DNA from: Gordius sp. MW1
Taxonomy: Eukaryota; Nematomorpha; Gordioida; Gordea; Gordiidae
Direction of reading: 5' to 3'
Assembly (NCBI GenBank): GCA_964036665.1
Contig: OZ038530.1
Location: forward strand, 15,385,001-15,449,000
Length of the DNA stretch: 64,000 nucleotides
Shown piece after piece: positions 48,518 to 59,540 of this stretch. The notes beneath the pieces are model-generated. The model saw only the letters and a program-made list of their open reading frames with translations, made no database searches and had not been told where the DNA came from. The stretch's first letter is position 1; each line of letters begins with the position of its first letter. The position numbers were made by a program, and so were the translations under genes.

Positions 48518-49277
48518 GTAATACTTTATTTTTCCCACTACACCTTGAAAATTATTTACTTCGTGGGCACCTTAATCTCTATAAATATTCATTAGTTAAT
48601 GTGCAAATGAATACAAATTGAAAGCCTCTCCATAGGTTATTTATTTTATATTACTAGCTTTGTATTTAGTAATATTTTAATATAATACAGTGCCATTTTA
48701 ATTATAATTTTTAGTCTTGTTTCTAGTTTGTAAATATCATTGACGTTGTGGTGATTGACTTTATGAATGGGATTTATATAACTTTATTTGTAACTGACTC
48801 TTTCAATCTTACATTTTATGTTCCATTTTAAGTTTAAGTGTTGGCTATCCCAACTTCCTAAAGAAAAATATATTAACTTTTAAAAATGGTATGTGGGTAA
48901 TATGAGGACATATCCCCTACCGCTTTTGTCTTTAAAAGTGACTGGGCCATTCAACATAATATGGATGCAACTACTATTTATTTGATCGTAAATGAATTAA
49001 TTGAATCAATGATCATTTTCATAAGCTAAAAAGAGTAATGTTGAAATTATATGTATGTATTGATGCAAATTTTAAAATAAAAGGAAAAATATTCTCGATG
49101 CCAAATGGTCGCTCAATCCTGTGGCACCAGAAGAGGGTATAGCATATAACGTAAGTTCATATTCATACCCTCGCGGTACTAAAGTAGATGTGTAACTTAG
49201 ATCTTGTCCCTTAAATAAAGAAGATTAAACTCAATTTAGAATTAAAACTATATTTGAATTTAAATTAGATTTGTAAA
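48518..49277. other. Possible intron or 3' part of the WD40-like gene
   Basis: 49085-49150 (after AAAATAAAAG, before GTAAGTTC) could be an exon coding ILDAKWSLNPVAPEEGIAYN, but the phase does not fit the exon at 48422-48517 and it remains unproven. Confidence 0.3.
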
Positions 49278-50572
49278 AAAAAACTCGGGCCTTCGGCCCT
49301 CGTGGGAAGGGGAAGGGGGGAAGGGAATGGGGGAAGGGAAGGGGGGAAGGGAAGGACGAACTCTGTACTCTGCATAAAAGGAGCATATTTGCTATGCAAT
49401 TTATGGGCGAGAATGCCTATAGGGGGGTATTAAATGCAAAATGATTAGTTAATTATTTATACAAAAAGAGTAAAAAAAACGAAAAAAAACTTCGTTTCAC
49501 AGTTTGGCCAATGGTCATTTTTTCATTAGTCAGCAGCCAGGATATGGTAAAAGTGGATATAAATTCATAAGAGTAAAAAAAAACGAAAAAAAAATTTTCG
49601 ATTTACATTTTGGCCAATGGTCATTTTTTTCCATTGGTCAGCAGCCAGGACACGGTAAAAGTGGATATAAATTCATAAGAGTCAAAAAAAACGAAAAAAA
49701 AATTTTCGATTTACATTTTGGCTAATGGTCATTTTTTCCATTGGTCAGCAGCCAACGGACGGCCAAAAAGTCATAATAGCAATGGTAGTAACAGGAACAA
49801 TCATAATAGTAAAAAAAAACGAAAAAATAAACTCGGATTCACATTTTGGCCAATGGTCATTTTTTTCATTGGTCAGCAGCCAGCGGACGGCCAAAAAGAC
49901 TTATTATCAATGATAGTAACAAGAACAATCATAAGAGTCAAAAAAACTCCGGGATTCTAACCCAAAAACTAGTTAAATTGCATAGCAATTAAAAGTAAAC
50001 AACTTTTATTTATGTTTATTATATAATAAAATGAAACAATAATAGAACAAGCGGACGGCCAAAAAGTCATATTATAAATGGTAGTAACAGGAAAAATATA
50101 TTAATTTAATTTCAAAAATAAAAAAAAATTTGCCCTCTCCGGGAATCGAACCAGCAATTCAGAACGTTCGCCGGGGTTCGAACCCACATTAATAGAGGCA
50201 TAGGCTTTTGTAGGGGCACAGGGACCCATATCAGTAGAGGCATAGGCCCTTGTAGTGGAGGGCATAGGGTAATTATAGCAATTAATATCAATGTTACCCA
50301 ATTCAAAAACGAATAGATATACTTATGCATTAATTTAACATAGCAATTAAAACCCGACCCCGCCCGAAAGCGAGGGAGATAGAGATGAGGGGTGGGGCAC
50401 CTCTTATGCATTAATTTAAAAAATAACACAGCGAGGGAGATAGAGATGAGGGGTGGGGCACCTCTTTCTCATGAATTAATTTAAAAAATCGATAACCTAA
50501 TATACCCAATGCAAATAGATAGGGACGGACGGACAACAAAAAACGAGCCCATAAATTGCATAGCAATTAATT
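49278..50572 (-). repeat. T-arm repeat family, copy 2 (inverted, expanded)
   Basis: On the + strand it starts with ACTCGGGCCTTCGGCCCTCG (the inverse of the right end of the copy at 29486-30275) and ends GCCCATAAATTGCATAGCAA. Inside, the unit containing TTTGGCCAATGGTCATTTTT and CATTGGTCAGCAGCCA is repeated about four times from 49504 to 49910, and a tRNA-like double T-arm lies at 50131-50190. A further AGCGAGGGAGATAGAGATGA block is duplicated near 50365-50465. Confidence 0.72.
50131..50190 (-). repeat. Two tandem tRNA T-arm-like motifs (minus strand)
   Basis: Read on the minus strand: GGGTTCGAACCCCGG, about 17 bases of spacer, then TGGTTCGATTCCCGGAGAGG. Both match pol III box B within a hairpin, as in the copy at 29834. 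Confidence 0.65.
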
Positions 50573-50573
50573 A

Positions 50574-51528
50574 TTAACGCAATGAAGCAAAAACTTGAAT
50601 AATTTTTATTACGGCTTCAATGACTTCTGTGGTGATACGTGTATTATTCTCTGGTGTATTATTTGTTGGAGATAGGCGTACGACAAATCGGTTTATATAA
50701 TGTTTGTATTCCTCGTTTGTAAGTGGACGCCATTTTACATTAATTTCCAATGATCCATTTTCATATGTTTTAACCTTTGCGACATAAACCAAAGGTGCAT
50801 ATTTGAATTGGTCTAAATTAATTCAATCAAATCAATTAGAATTTGTATACTCATGCACTTGATTTGAAGAAACTTATAAATTTTTACTTGTTAAGGTAAA
50901 CCGCCTGTATCCTTTATAGTCATTAGCATCTGAAAAAGCATTAAGAATAGAAGATTTTACATAAAACTGTATTTTAAAATTGCCAGATAATGTTTCAATA
51001 AAAGTATTTACAATTGAAATGTTTTAGTCCGGCATAGGCATTAATGATAGCTTCTCCCTCGTAATAGACGATGACTTTTAAGTAATATTGATCGTTGTAA
51101 TGCATGCCCTCGACATTAAATGTATGTGTAGCCTAAAAAGTGTAAAAATACAGATTACACTTTCATTTAAATGTGGGAATACCTTATGTGGTAAGAATGT
51201 TGACTTTTTGAATGGCACCGGATCAAGATGGGTGGTGTTTGAATATTTATATATTGTCCAATAGTAACCAATTATTTTTTTGCCAATATAATGTGGTCCG
51301 GTAAATGACACATTAATCGTGTAATTTTGCTCATCTGTTATCGTCTCAACATGCAGGTCTCTGATACCACCCATTGAAGCTGGTTTAGGCGAATGATCCA
51401 ACTTTATCATGAAACCTGTAGCAATGATGGTTGTTAGTATAAACAGTGATTATTTTACCGTTAGTGTGTGGGATAGCTAGGACAAATGCTATGCAAACGA
51501 TCTCTACTGAAAATATTCTCGGAAACAT
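50574..51528 (-). CDS. Secreted protein with two fibronectin-III-like domains, five exons
   Basis: Minus-strand exons 51528-51459, 51415-51183, 51132-51012, 50929-50888 and 50812-50574 join with GT-AG and matching phases to 234 residues. The first exon is a signal peptide (MFPRIFSVEIVCIAFVLAIP). Domain 1 (about residues 30-135) has the strands INVSFTGPHYIGKKIIGYYW and YLKVIVYYEGEAI. Domain 2 (about 150-225) has AKVKTYENGSLEINVKWRPL and INRFVVRLSP. These strand patterns with W, Y and YxVxV fit fibronectin III folds. Asn-x-Ser/Thr sites (NYT, NTT, NNT) suggest glycosylation. I do not recognise an orthologue. No membrane segment follows, so it is probably secreted. Confidence 0.7.
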
Positions 51529-51804
51529 GTTGAAAAATGAATTAAAGCGTACTTGTTCTCCTCCTTATATATACCTATATATTGTAGTTATATTATTTAT
51601 TTAGTCAATTACCGTCACTCAACTTTAAATATTGACAAAACTTTGTTTAATTAATTCCTACAAAATAACAGTCAAACGAGGTGTTTTTCATATTTCTTCA
51701 AAGTCATCTCTTAAACGTCAATGGACGCGTCTATTTAATATTAAATATTAGCTTGGAACGTTTCCAATTATGCACCAGCGTTTACAAAATAAACATGCAG
51801 TTAT

Positions 51805-52075
51805 ATTTTATTCACAGAAAAATATTTGATTTGAAAAATATTTACTAAGAGTATATCTCTACAACAGCTCATTTTATTCACAGAAAAATATATGATTTAC
51901 GCAGATTTACGTTGAAAAATATTTACTAAGAGTAATTCTCTACAACAGCTCATTTTATTCACAGAAATATATTTGATTTAAGTTGAAAAATATTTACTAA
52001 GAGTAAATCTCTACAACAGCTCATTTTATTCACAGAAATATATTTGATTTAAGTTGAAAAATATTTAACAGCTAA
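51805..52075. repeat. Tandem repeat, about four units of 50-80 bp
   Basis: Units built on TTTATTCACAGAAA, a TATTTGATTT variant, TTGAAAAATATTTACTAAGAGT and CTCTACAACAGCTCA recur with length differences. It lies just upstream of the secreted-protein gene start (51528, minus strand). Confidence 0.8.
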
Positions 52076-52477
52076 TTATTATTTATTTTAAATGGATGAC
52101 ATCATTAATATAATAAATAACACCTTGCAATTTGAGTAGTTTAAAAATTAAATGAAAAAAGGTAAAAGCATATGTATGAATTTTTGTAAATACTTTTAAT
52201 GTTTCACATATAAAATCGAAGGCATTTATTATCTTAGTACTTTTATTTCAATTCAATTTTCAACAATTTGAGCGTTACTTAATAAAACTTCGTGAAACCC
52301 GATGGTAAGTTTTATTGAAATAGCTAATGGCAATTGCCTCTTAGTTTTTATATTCTTTTTTACTTTCAAAGATTTTGGAAACACTAATTACATAAAGATA
52401 TGATGTTAAACGTTGAATTTATATGTTTAAGTCCTGTACAAATTCCTATTCCGATACGTAAAATTTAATGCTCAACT

Positions 52478-53470
52478 TAAAGAACTGCACGGGTGACCCG
52501 AGACCCGACCCGACTTTTGAAATCTTCGGGTCGGGTTTGGGTTGAAAATTTTAATATGCTTTCAGGTCGGGTTGGATTTAAAGTGTCGGGTCAAGGGTTA
52601 TGAATCTTACATTGCAGAATACACGGGACATATCTTTAAAAATAATGCTATTATGTATAATATTTTTTAATTAATACTGAAATTTATAATTGAAGATCAT
52701 TTATTAAGTTAATTTAAATTCCTTTTGTTATTTTAAATCTGATTGTTTTAATTTGAACGCAAATTTAAATTTGACTAGTGAAAGGTAAAATATATCAATA
52801 AACTAATATTTTTAAATTGTCTTTAAATAGTGTGAAGTGGTAGTTTATTATTAATAAACTACATAAATATATATTCAAACTAATAAGATTATGTTTAATT
52901 AAATGATTCATTTGCAAAACTATATTTCAAATTGAATGTGACCTGATACTGTATACTATCATTGTATATATGTATAATAAATCTTGAAAATAAATTTAGT
53001 AATCAAAATCTGCGGAATTAATTAGTTTCATAAATCGCACTTTGATTTGTTGATTAAATTTTTAACACCCTCATGGGAGTAGCTAGGAAATTGAAATTAG
53101 AGGGGCAATAATGATTAAGGGAGGGGCAAAATGACCATTTTTTTAATTTTAGCCATAATTTGATAAAATATCTAAGGTTTTTTAAATTTAGAGGGCGGCA
53201 GCCGCCCCTCCCTGCCACCCCCTGGCTACGCCCATGCACACCGCAATTTTAATAATCGCGTTGGATACCAAAATTTGAAACACGTTCGGAAGGACGCGGT
53301 TAAAGTTTTTTTAACACTTTCGGGCCGGGTCGGGTTCGGGTTGAAAATTTTAAAATGCTTTCGGGTCGGGTTCGGGTTGAAAAATTTAAAATGCTTTCGG
53401 GTCGGGTCCGGGTTAAAATTTTAAAAAAATTTCGGGTTCAGGTTAAAAAAAATGACTTTACAGTTCTCTA
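52478..53470. mobile_element. hAT MITE, 993 bp, GGGTCGGG subterminal arrays
   Basis: Ends TAAAGAACTGCAC and CAGTTCTCTA (inverse TAGAGAACTG), flanked by the perfect 8-bp duplication GCTCAACT (52470-52477, 53471-53478). Both ends carry arrays of CCCGACCC and GGGTCGGGTT. It has no coding frame, and a MITE is nested at 53072-53236. Confidence 0.92.
53072..53236. mobile_element. CATGGGCGTAGCC MITE, 165 bp, nested
   Basis: Left CATGGGAGTAGCTAGG, right CTGGCTACGCCCATG. Flanks AACACCCT and CACACCGC agree only partly, suggesting an older insertion. Nested in the hAT element at 52478. Confidence 0.8.
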
Positions 53471-53970
53471 GCTCAACTTCAGGTCAAGTCAGACTCATGT
53501 AAAAAGAATAGAAACTAGGGTTTAACAAAAATTTAGAGCAGAGAATATAAGCGATATATTTATCAACTATTGGTTAAACAAAATTATTGCTGATTTGGAT
53601 AATCAGATATTACAATTTAAATAATATACTATAACTAACTTAATTTGTTAGAAGCATTGGTTCCAATACTACAAACTAAATATATAAATTAAAAGACTTT
53701 ATTTTATGATGTCAAACTGAACCATTATGTTTTTCATAAAAACAGGCATTGGAATACAAAAAAATTAGAAGTCGGACTTTTTATGAGACAGACAGGGAGA
53801 TGGGGAATTCCGAGTCCTTATTACTCAAAAGTTGATAATGATCATAAATCTGAAGACTAAATTAGGAACTAAGCAAGCTCCTTTTATTTGCGATAATCGG
53901 TAAAAATATAGTTTTATTTGTGACTTTAAAGTTTTATTTTTGAAATTTTAAGAGCATTTATTATGAAAGT

Positions 53971-54652
53971 TAGAGGTGTGCGCGGATCAATCCGATCCAA
54001 CATTCGATCCGTCCGAACTCGGATCGGATCGGATCAACATTTTAATTTTGGAAGTCGGATCGGATCGGATCAACATTTTATTTTAGTCGGATCGGATCGG
54101 ATTTTCAAATTTAAAATAAACAATAATAAGTTCTAATTAATTAAATTAATAATTTTTAGTATACCTTTCCATAATTATCTTTGAAATGAAGATTGCAAAT
54201 ATGATTCAAAAAAAAGATTTGCTGAAATGGTGGGTTTCATATCAAACAGTCCTGCCAAGGCTTTATAAGCTGGCAAATAAAGTTTTAGCTATACCTGCTA
54301 CCTCTACCACTTCGGAAAGAAATTTCTCGGTGGCTGGAAGAACATTAGAAGAAAGAAGAACGCGAATTAAACCAGAAAATTTAGGTTCTTTATTATTTTA
54401 TATGATAATATGGAATTAGTCAAATAAAATTTTATATTTATTTCGGGTCTATTAAAATTGCTATACCTTATTTTTATGTATTTTGAATTTACTCAGCTAT
54501 AAAAAGTTCTGTTCGTAAAATTTTAATTAAAAACTTCGGATCGGATTTAGATTTTAAAAAACTCGGATCGGATCGGATTTAGATTTTAAAAAACTCGGAT
54601 CGGATCCTCGAGTCGGATCGGATCAAAAAAATTTGATCCGTGCACACCTCTA
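53971..54652 (+). mobile_element. hAT element, 682 bp, CGGATCGGATC arrays, internally deleted
   Basis: Ends TAGAGGTGTGCGCGGATC and GATCCGTGCACACCTCTA, flanked by the perfect 8-bp duplication ATGAAAGT (53963-53970, 54653-54660). Both ends hold CGGATCGGATC arrays. It still contains the end of its transposase gene (54186-54419), so it is a deletion derivative of an autonomous element. Confidence 0.95.
54186..54419 (+). pseudogene. hAT transposase C-terminal dimerisation domain
   Basis: 77 codons with KWWVSYQTVLPRLYKLANKV, IPATSTTSERNFSVAGRTLE and NLGSLLFYM, the typical hAT C-terminal dimerisation domain. The frame is open but the N-terminal zinc finger and catalytic region are gone. Since the surrounding ends are intact, the element may still be mobilised by a full-length relative. 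Confidence 0.9.
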
Positions 54653-55486
54653 ATGAAAGTATTTTTTTCTAAATCCTATAGTTGTTTATAAAACGATAGT
54701 GATCTCTTTAGCAATATTGTACTAATATTTTACTGCTTTTTAACCTATTTCCTTAATTATGTTAGCTATACATGAAGAAAATTTAATTATGCTACGCACA
54801 ATTGCGCCAAGAATTATACCTCAAAACGATATTGTTTTCCATGACCCATCAAAAACATCGAATTATTAATATAGCTATTCCTATTTCTAAATTGTTTTAC
54901 CACTATTCCTTTTTTGGTAGCAGTAATGAATGCTTGTGAGAGATCTAGGTTGTCATCTTGTAAAAAGGTGCTGCTAAGATGGGTAATATATGAAAACACT
55001 TGCTTAAGCATGGGCTTAGAGGGGGTTGGAGGGTGGGACATTTATTCGCTTGTTTACCTTAGCAAACCTGAAAATTACAAATATTCTTCATCTTTCACTT
55101 GTATTTGGTCCCATATCGTAATTTGTTTAAGTTCCCTTCATCTTGATTAGTTACTTGGAATCTGGTTCAGTAGGCGATTTTTCAGTTCGCGATCATTGAA
55201 CACGTGACTGCAACATAATCATTATGCAAATTAAAAATTAAAATAATATAGTATAAATATGATATAATACCATAAATATAATACAATAAAATAAATATTA
55301 TACAACAGATTAAATACAATACAATATAATATATATTACATTATACAATAAATATAACCCTAACCCTAATTGGTTGTCGCCTAACAGGTCAGTCGCCAAC
55401 AGTACAGAAGCGGTTACTTGACCTAGTTTCGCTTTTTAGTTTTCATTTGGTCCATTTGCTCTTTCATGGCACGAGGAAATAAAAAT
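54653..55486. other. Possible minus-strand exons, no gene supported
   Basis: On the minus strand, 54960 down to 54826 is an open stretch (DDNLDLSQAFITATKKGIVV...HGKQYRFE) bounded by an AAG acceptor and GAG|GTATAA. A second candidate (about 55150-55090, GNLNKLRYGTKYK before GTGAAA) lies upstream. Their phases could fit, but I recognise no family. A telomere-like CCCTAACCCTAA (about 55357-55370) is too short to matter. Confidence 0.3.
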
Positions 55487-55732
55487 TAGAGGTCTGCATG
55501 GGCCTAAATATTAGATTCAGGCCCGGCCCCGCAGAAATATCAATTTTTTGGCCCGCACTCGGCCCGCAAAAAATCCTAAAAATTTCGCCGCACCAGACCC
55601 GTACGAATAAAAACAAGTGTCCGTTGTTTCACAATTATTTATTTGTATAAAAAACATTTTCTATTATTCAAAAAAAACTTAGCTATAGCATATAAAATCG
55701 GTTTAAATCAACTTGATAATTTAATATTCTCA

Positions 55733-56495
55733 TCTATATATATAAAGTAAAGTGAATGTATTTATGTATGTAAGGGCTAAATTCTGAAACTACCGGCCCG
55801 ATTCGCGCGAAACTTTACCCGTAGGTTCCCAGGGCGGCCAGGGGTAAAATAGCTTTTGCAAAATCCTTAAAGTTCTTTTAGTGTTAAAAAAGGGCTAAAT
55901 TGTGAAACTATCGGCCCGATTCGCGCGAAAATTAAGCCATAGATGCCCAGGGCGGCCAGGGGTAAAATAGTTTTTTCAGATTCCTAAAATACCTTTTCGT
56001 TTTAAAAACATTGGACATTTCCCGGCCAGTTTTATTTATAGCATCATATACAATAATGACGTCATACATACAAGGCTGAAGTTTTCTTGAATTAGATATT
56101 TAAAAGTATAATAAAAATGTTACAGTATACGGTCAAAATTATTGGGGTTTAACAAACTATTTAAATTTTATACATTATCATTGGGTTTTATACACCCATG
56201 GTACTTTTTGTCACCCAATTATGCATTTTATCGTTATCACCTCACATTTTAACCTATAAAATTAACAAATACCTTCTAAGTATTTAAACTTTTACAGAGT
56301 TATTAAATTATTAATAAATATGCCTTTTCCTATTATTAATTTAAATAATATTTATTTCAATGATATAGCATTATATTTTTTAATCATAAACTCTCCTACA
56401 GATGACTTAAAATTTTTCATATATGTTCTATTGATTCATGCCAATTATTTAGCTTGTTAAGGACTAAGCCAAAGCAACGGGCCGGGCACAGCTAG
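55733..56495 (+). mobile_element. Non-autonomous Helitron, 763 bp
   Basis: Starts TCTATATATATAAAGTAAAG after an A and ends GGGCCGGGCACAGCTAG before a T, i.e. 5'-TC and CTAG-3' ends in an A/T target with no duplication, as for Helitrons. A unit of about 100 bp with GGCCCGATTCGCGCGAAA and CCCAGGGCGGCCAGGGGTAA is repeated twice near the 5' end. It encodes no Rep/helicase. A second partial copy is at 9500-9838. Confidence 0.85.
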
Positions 56496-56529
56496 TTTAA
56501 AAATAAAAGACGATCTATTCTATCAGGCA

Positions 56530-57094
56530 ATAATTTCGTTCTTCTCTTTTCCATAAGGCGACTTTTTTTTTACAAAATGTGCGTTCACTCGTAGCACTGA
56601 TGGCTGAAATTGACAAAAACGGAATAGCTAATTATGATAAGTTTAGCATACGTCGGTGCTCATTCCACCATAAAATTACATCTAGCTGAGCATCTTTAGG
56701 TTTTCGATTTAATTTAAGATAAGTATAAACTTCTTTAAATTCTTCAATCTTTTCCGTTTCTAATCCTCTCAAATGAATATATCCATATCTGCCTCACCAA
56801 TAGATAGTTGCTTAGTGTTGCTCACCTGAGCTGGATTGCTTATAGGTAAACGAATTATACAAGAAGAGCCGAATCTTATTGAATGGATCTCTTTACAAAT
56901 TCTGTTACCGTAGTTTTTACGAAGATTCTTTTATCTTCGGGTAGCATTTTTAACGTGCAAAGCAGGAAAAAGATTGACAATTTATGATAAATGTCCAAAT
57001 CAAACTTTGAAATTAGCATAGTTTTGGCTCTTAATTTCAATTTATAGATCTTTAAGTCAACAAGATCATTATTACGCGAAGAAGATGGATACAA
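56530..57094 (-). pseudogene. hAT transposase remains in the GGCCCG element
   Basis: The minus-strand frame 57094-56876 contains FDLDIYHKLSIFFLLCTLKM followed by LPEDKRIFV, which resembles the middle of hAT transposases (the IASFLxPxxKxLKML stretch). Further minus-strand sequence to 56530 has DEHRRMLNLSELI-like fragments with stops. It is not functional. Confidence 0.55.
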
Positions 57095-57499
57095 ATTTGG
57101 GATGCTGTAAAAGGGTAATACTTTACATCATGTCCGCTTCTAACTTGATGCTTGCCTTTTCATGAGATGAAAGCATATTCAAGAGCATGATATGTGTTTT
57201 GGAACTGCCTTCAAATTTTTCTATTAATTTGCCAGATAAAAACGGAAACTTTTAAATTAATGTTTTTTGAGTTTCACCAAATTATTACTTGAAAAATAAA
57301 TTTTTTTTATCACTAAGCTAATAAGTGCATTTTTTTTGTTTATATTTATAATTACAGAATAAAGTTAAATATACTATTTCACTTATCCCAAGCCCGGCCC
57401 GCACTTTTTTATTGCTTTATTTTAGGGCCGGCCTGCCGGGTTTTTGAAAATATTATGTTTTACCGAGGTATCATGATTCACCTTTCTTATGGAAAATTG

Positions 57500-58020
57500 T
57501 AGGCCTAAGATTAGGATGCAATATAGTTGCTGAACACACTTGTTCACTTTGCAATAATTCCGTAAAAAATGGCCATCATGGCCTTCACTGTAATCGCAAC
57601 AAAGCCCGGTACTTTCGATATACCGCGGTTAACAAACTTATACATAATTATTTCCCCAAACCTGGTTTCCCCTCAACTCGAACCCACAGGCCTCTGTGAT
57701 GACAACAAACGACCCGATGGCCAAACTTTAGGCGCTTGGGAAAAAGGCCTCAGTTTAACATGGGACTATACATGTACTGACGTATTTGCCCCATCTAATC
57801 ACAACAAAGATTCCCTGTCTTCAGCCGAGGCTCTGAAAATCTCAAAATACTCAGGAATTAACAATACTACTATAATATTATGTCCCATTGCGACAACTAC
57901 CCAACCTTTGGCCCCCAAGCCTTACAACTTTTTAAAAAAATAGGAAAACAAATCTCATCGCTATCCCATGATAATCGCGAATCGTTTTTTACACGATAGA
58001 AAATCGGCATAACTATCTGT
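57500..58020 (+). pseudogene. LINE endonuclease-domain relic (RLE-like), copy 1
   Basis: The frame 57569-57943 contains LEPTGLCDDNKRPDGQTLGA, then SLTWDYTCTDVFAPS and AEALKISKYSG. After an A-run frameshift at about 57937 it continues with a GKQISSLSHDNRESFF-like tail to about 58000. The spaced RPD...WD pattern and the LEPxGL...RPDG order are those of the C-terminal part of retroelement polyproteins with a restriction-like endonuclease. The reverse transcriptase itself is not present here. The family assignment is tentative. Confidence 0.55.
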
Positions 58021-58039
58021 AAATATAGTCATTAGAAAG

Positions 58040-58774
58040 CAATGCATATGACGAAACTATGTATTCACATAATGTCTTATTAAGGTTCAAAAATTTGGGA
58101 GGTATACGATTAGTTGAAACATAAAAACTTTCAAAAAACTCATGATTTAAGATTTAATCTATTACGGTGTCATTAAATACTCTAGTGTACTTTTAAAATC
58201 GCTAGGCGGGTGCTGAAAAATCTCGGGCCACCTTTGCTTAACTTGTATAATTATTAAAACTGATTAACCACCAATTTATAATTAACGCATCGTGACGGAT
58301 GAGGAACTGCGAAATCCAAATATGCTTTAGCAATATTTACTATTCCATCAGAACTCATTCTCAGCTTAAAATGTTGTAATATTTGATAATGCTATGGATA
58401 CTATAATGTGATAAATATATTCTAAAATTATTCACATACCCTAAAAGTTAACCCGACTTATGTAAATGATTGCCAGATTAAATTTTTTGCAAAAATATAT
58501 AATATCTACTGCACTTAGGAATTTTTTTAATATTTTCATGCATATTGATTTACACTTTAGACCTTAAATGTAAATCATGCAAATTATACACAATAATTTA
58601 CCAAAATCTAACAATCAATAAAAAGTCGAGATCTCGCCGAAAAAATCTCGTATCGTCTCGTCTCGCCATCAAAATTCTCGTCTCGATCTCCACTCCATTT
58701 TTCAAATTCTTGTCTCGTCTCGGTTTTTCGAGACGAGACACACCGAGATTTTTCTCTATTTTTCCGCATCACTA
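58040..58774 (-). mobile_element. GAGAC-family hAT-like element, partial (about 735 bp)
   Basis: Ends at the right with TTTTTCCGCATCACTA, the inverse of TAGTGATGCGG, preceded by TCTCGTCTCG arrays. The body matches the first half of the 1.6-kb element in reverse. The other terminus is missing, and it separates two LINE relics. Confidence 0.8.
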
Positions 58775-58829
58775 TTTATATCCTCATTTAAATCGGGCGA
58801 AAATTTGATTTTTAAACTCACAACACATG

Positions 58830-59537
58830 ATTCCACCCCTCTGCTAACTCAAGCCTTGGAGCTTTGGAATATGAATGTCACACCCAAGACCATTTAACCT
58901 CAAAATACGAGACAAAAGGATTGTGATTCTGGACTAGTATAGCGCTCCGTTGATTACCTTTTATCAAGCAGGATAGCCAGCATTACAACCTTAGGTCCCT
59001 CAATTTTGATTGTTTCGGTCACGAGTGCCTTATCCTAGCAAACTTTTTGGAATGCTGCTTGACGACTTTGAGCTTTCATATTCCATAGCTTTAAGGTTGG
59101 GGATTAGTTACACCAAAGTGTTCTCTGTCGGAATTGTCTTACCAGTAGAAATATGCCAGACACCCTCTACACTGGCTTGCAAACAAATTTAAATATGTTA
59201 GGCACAATAAATCCGATATTAATTCAAGCTGCCCTTTAAAACAACAAAATCCCTTCAACCCTTGAGCCGTCAGATCTCTCTCTGGAAGGTAGGATGCGCC
59301 CTAACGGCTCTTCCCTAGTACCCTGGCAAAATGGCCTATCCATTAAACGGGGTTTCACTTGCATTGACTTATTTGCTCCTTCCTATTTTAATTACGACCC
59401 TATCACTACCGCAGAAGAGCGTAAAACTATACTCTGCCCTTTTGGCAACCAACATTTTTATCCCAATTGTTGCCTCGTGCTCTGTTTCCTTCGGTAAACA
59501 GGTAATAGAATATCTTAAAAAAATAGGGAAACGCTAA
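58830..59537 (+). pseudogene. LINE endonuclease-domain relic (RLE-like), copy 2
   Basis: Reads in shifting frames: LLDDFELSYSIALRLGISYT (59050-59110), then a TLEPSDLSLEGRMRPNGSSL stretch (59240-59310), VPWQNGLSIKRGFTCIDLFA and finally LLATNIFIP...QVIEYLKKIGKR (59430-59537). The order matches copy 1 and extends further upstream. The RPDG motif has become RPNG and WD has become RG, so the endonuclease would be dead. Confidence 0.55.
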
Positions 59538-59540
59538 CCA

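Larger units (their letters stand above)
55487..57450 (-). mobile_element. hAT element, GGCCCG-rich ends, with a nested Helitron
   Basis: The left end TAGAGGTCTGCATGGGCC followed by GGCCCGGCC-type motifs to about 55610 is a typical hAT start. GGCCCGCAC and GGCCGGCC motifs recur at 57390-57440, near the lost right end. Minus-strand transposase remains lie between (56530-57094). The Helitron at 55733-56495 inserted into it later. The right target duplication was not found. Confidence 0.65.

Noticed and set aside
49504..49960. Overlapping open frames in the 49.5-49.9 kb array
   Set aside because: They come from a repeated module with Lys-rich runs (AAAAAACGAAAAAA); no sign of selection on protein.
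55357..55373. CCCTAACCCTAA, a telomere-like motif
   Set aside because: Only two units, inside AT-rich repeat DNA; chance is enough.
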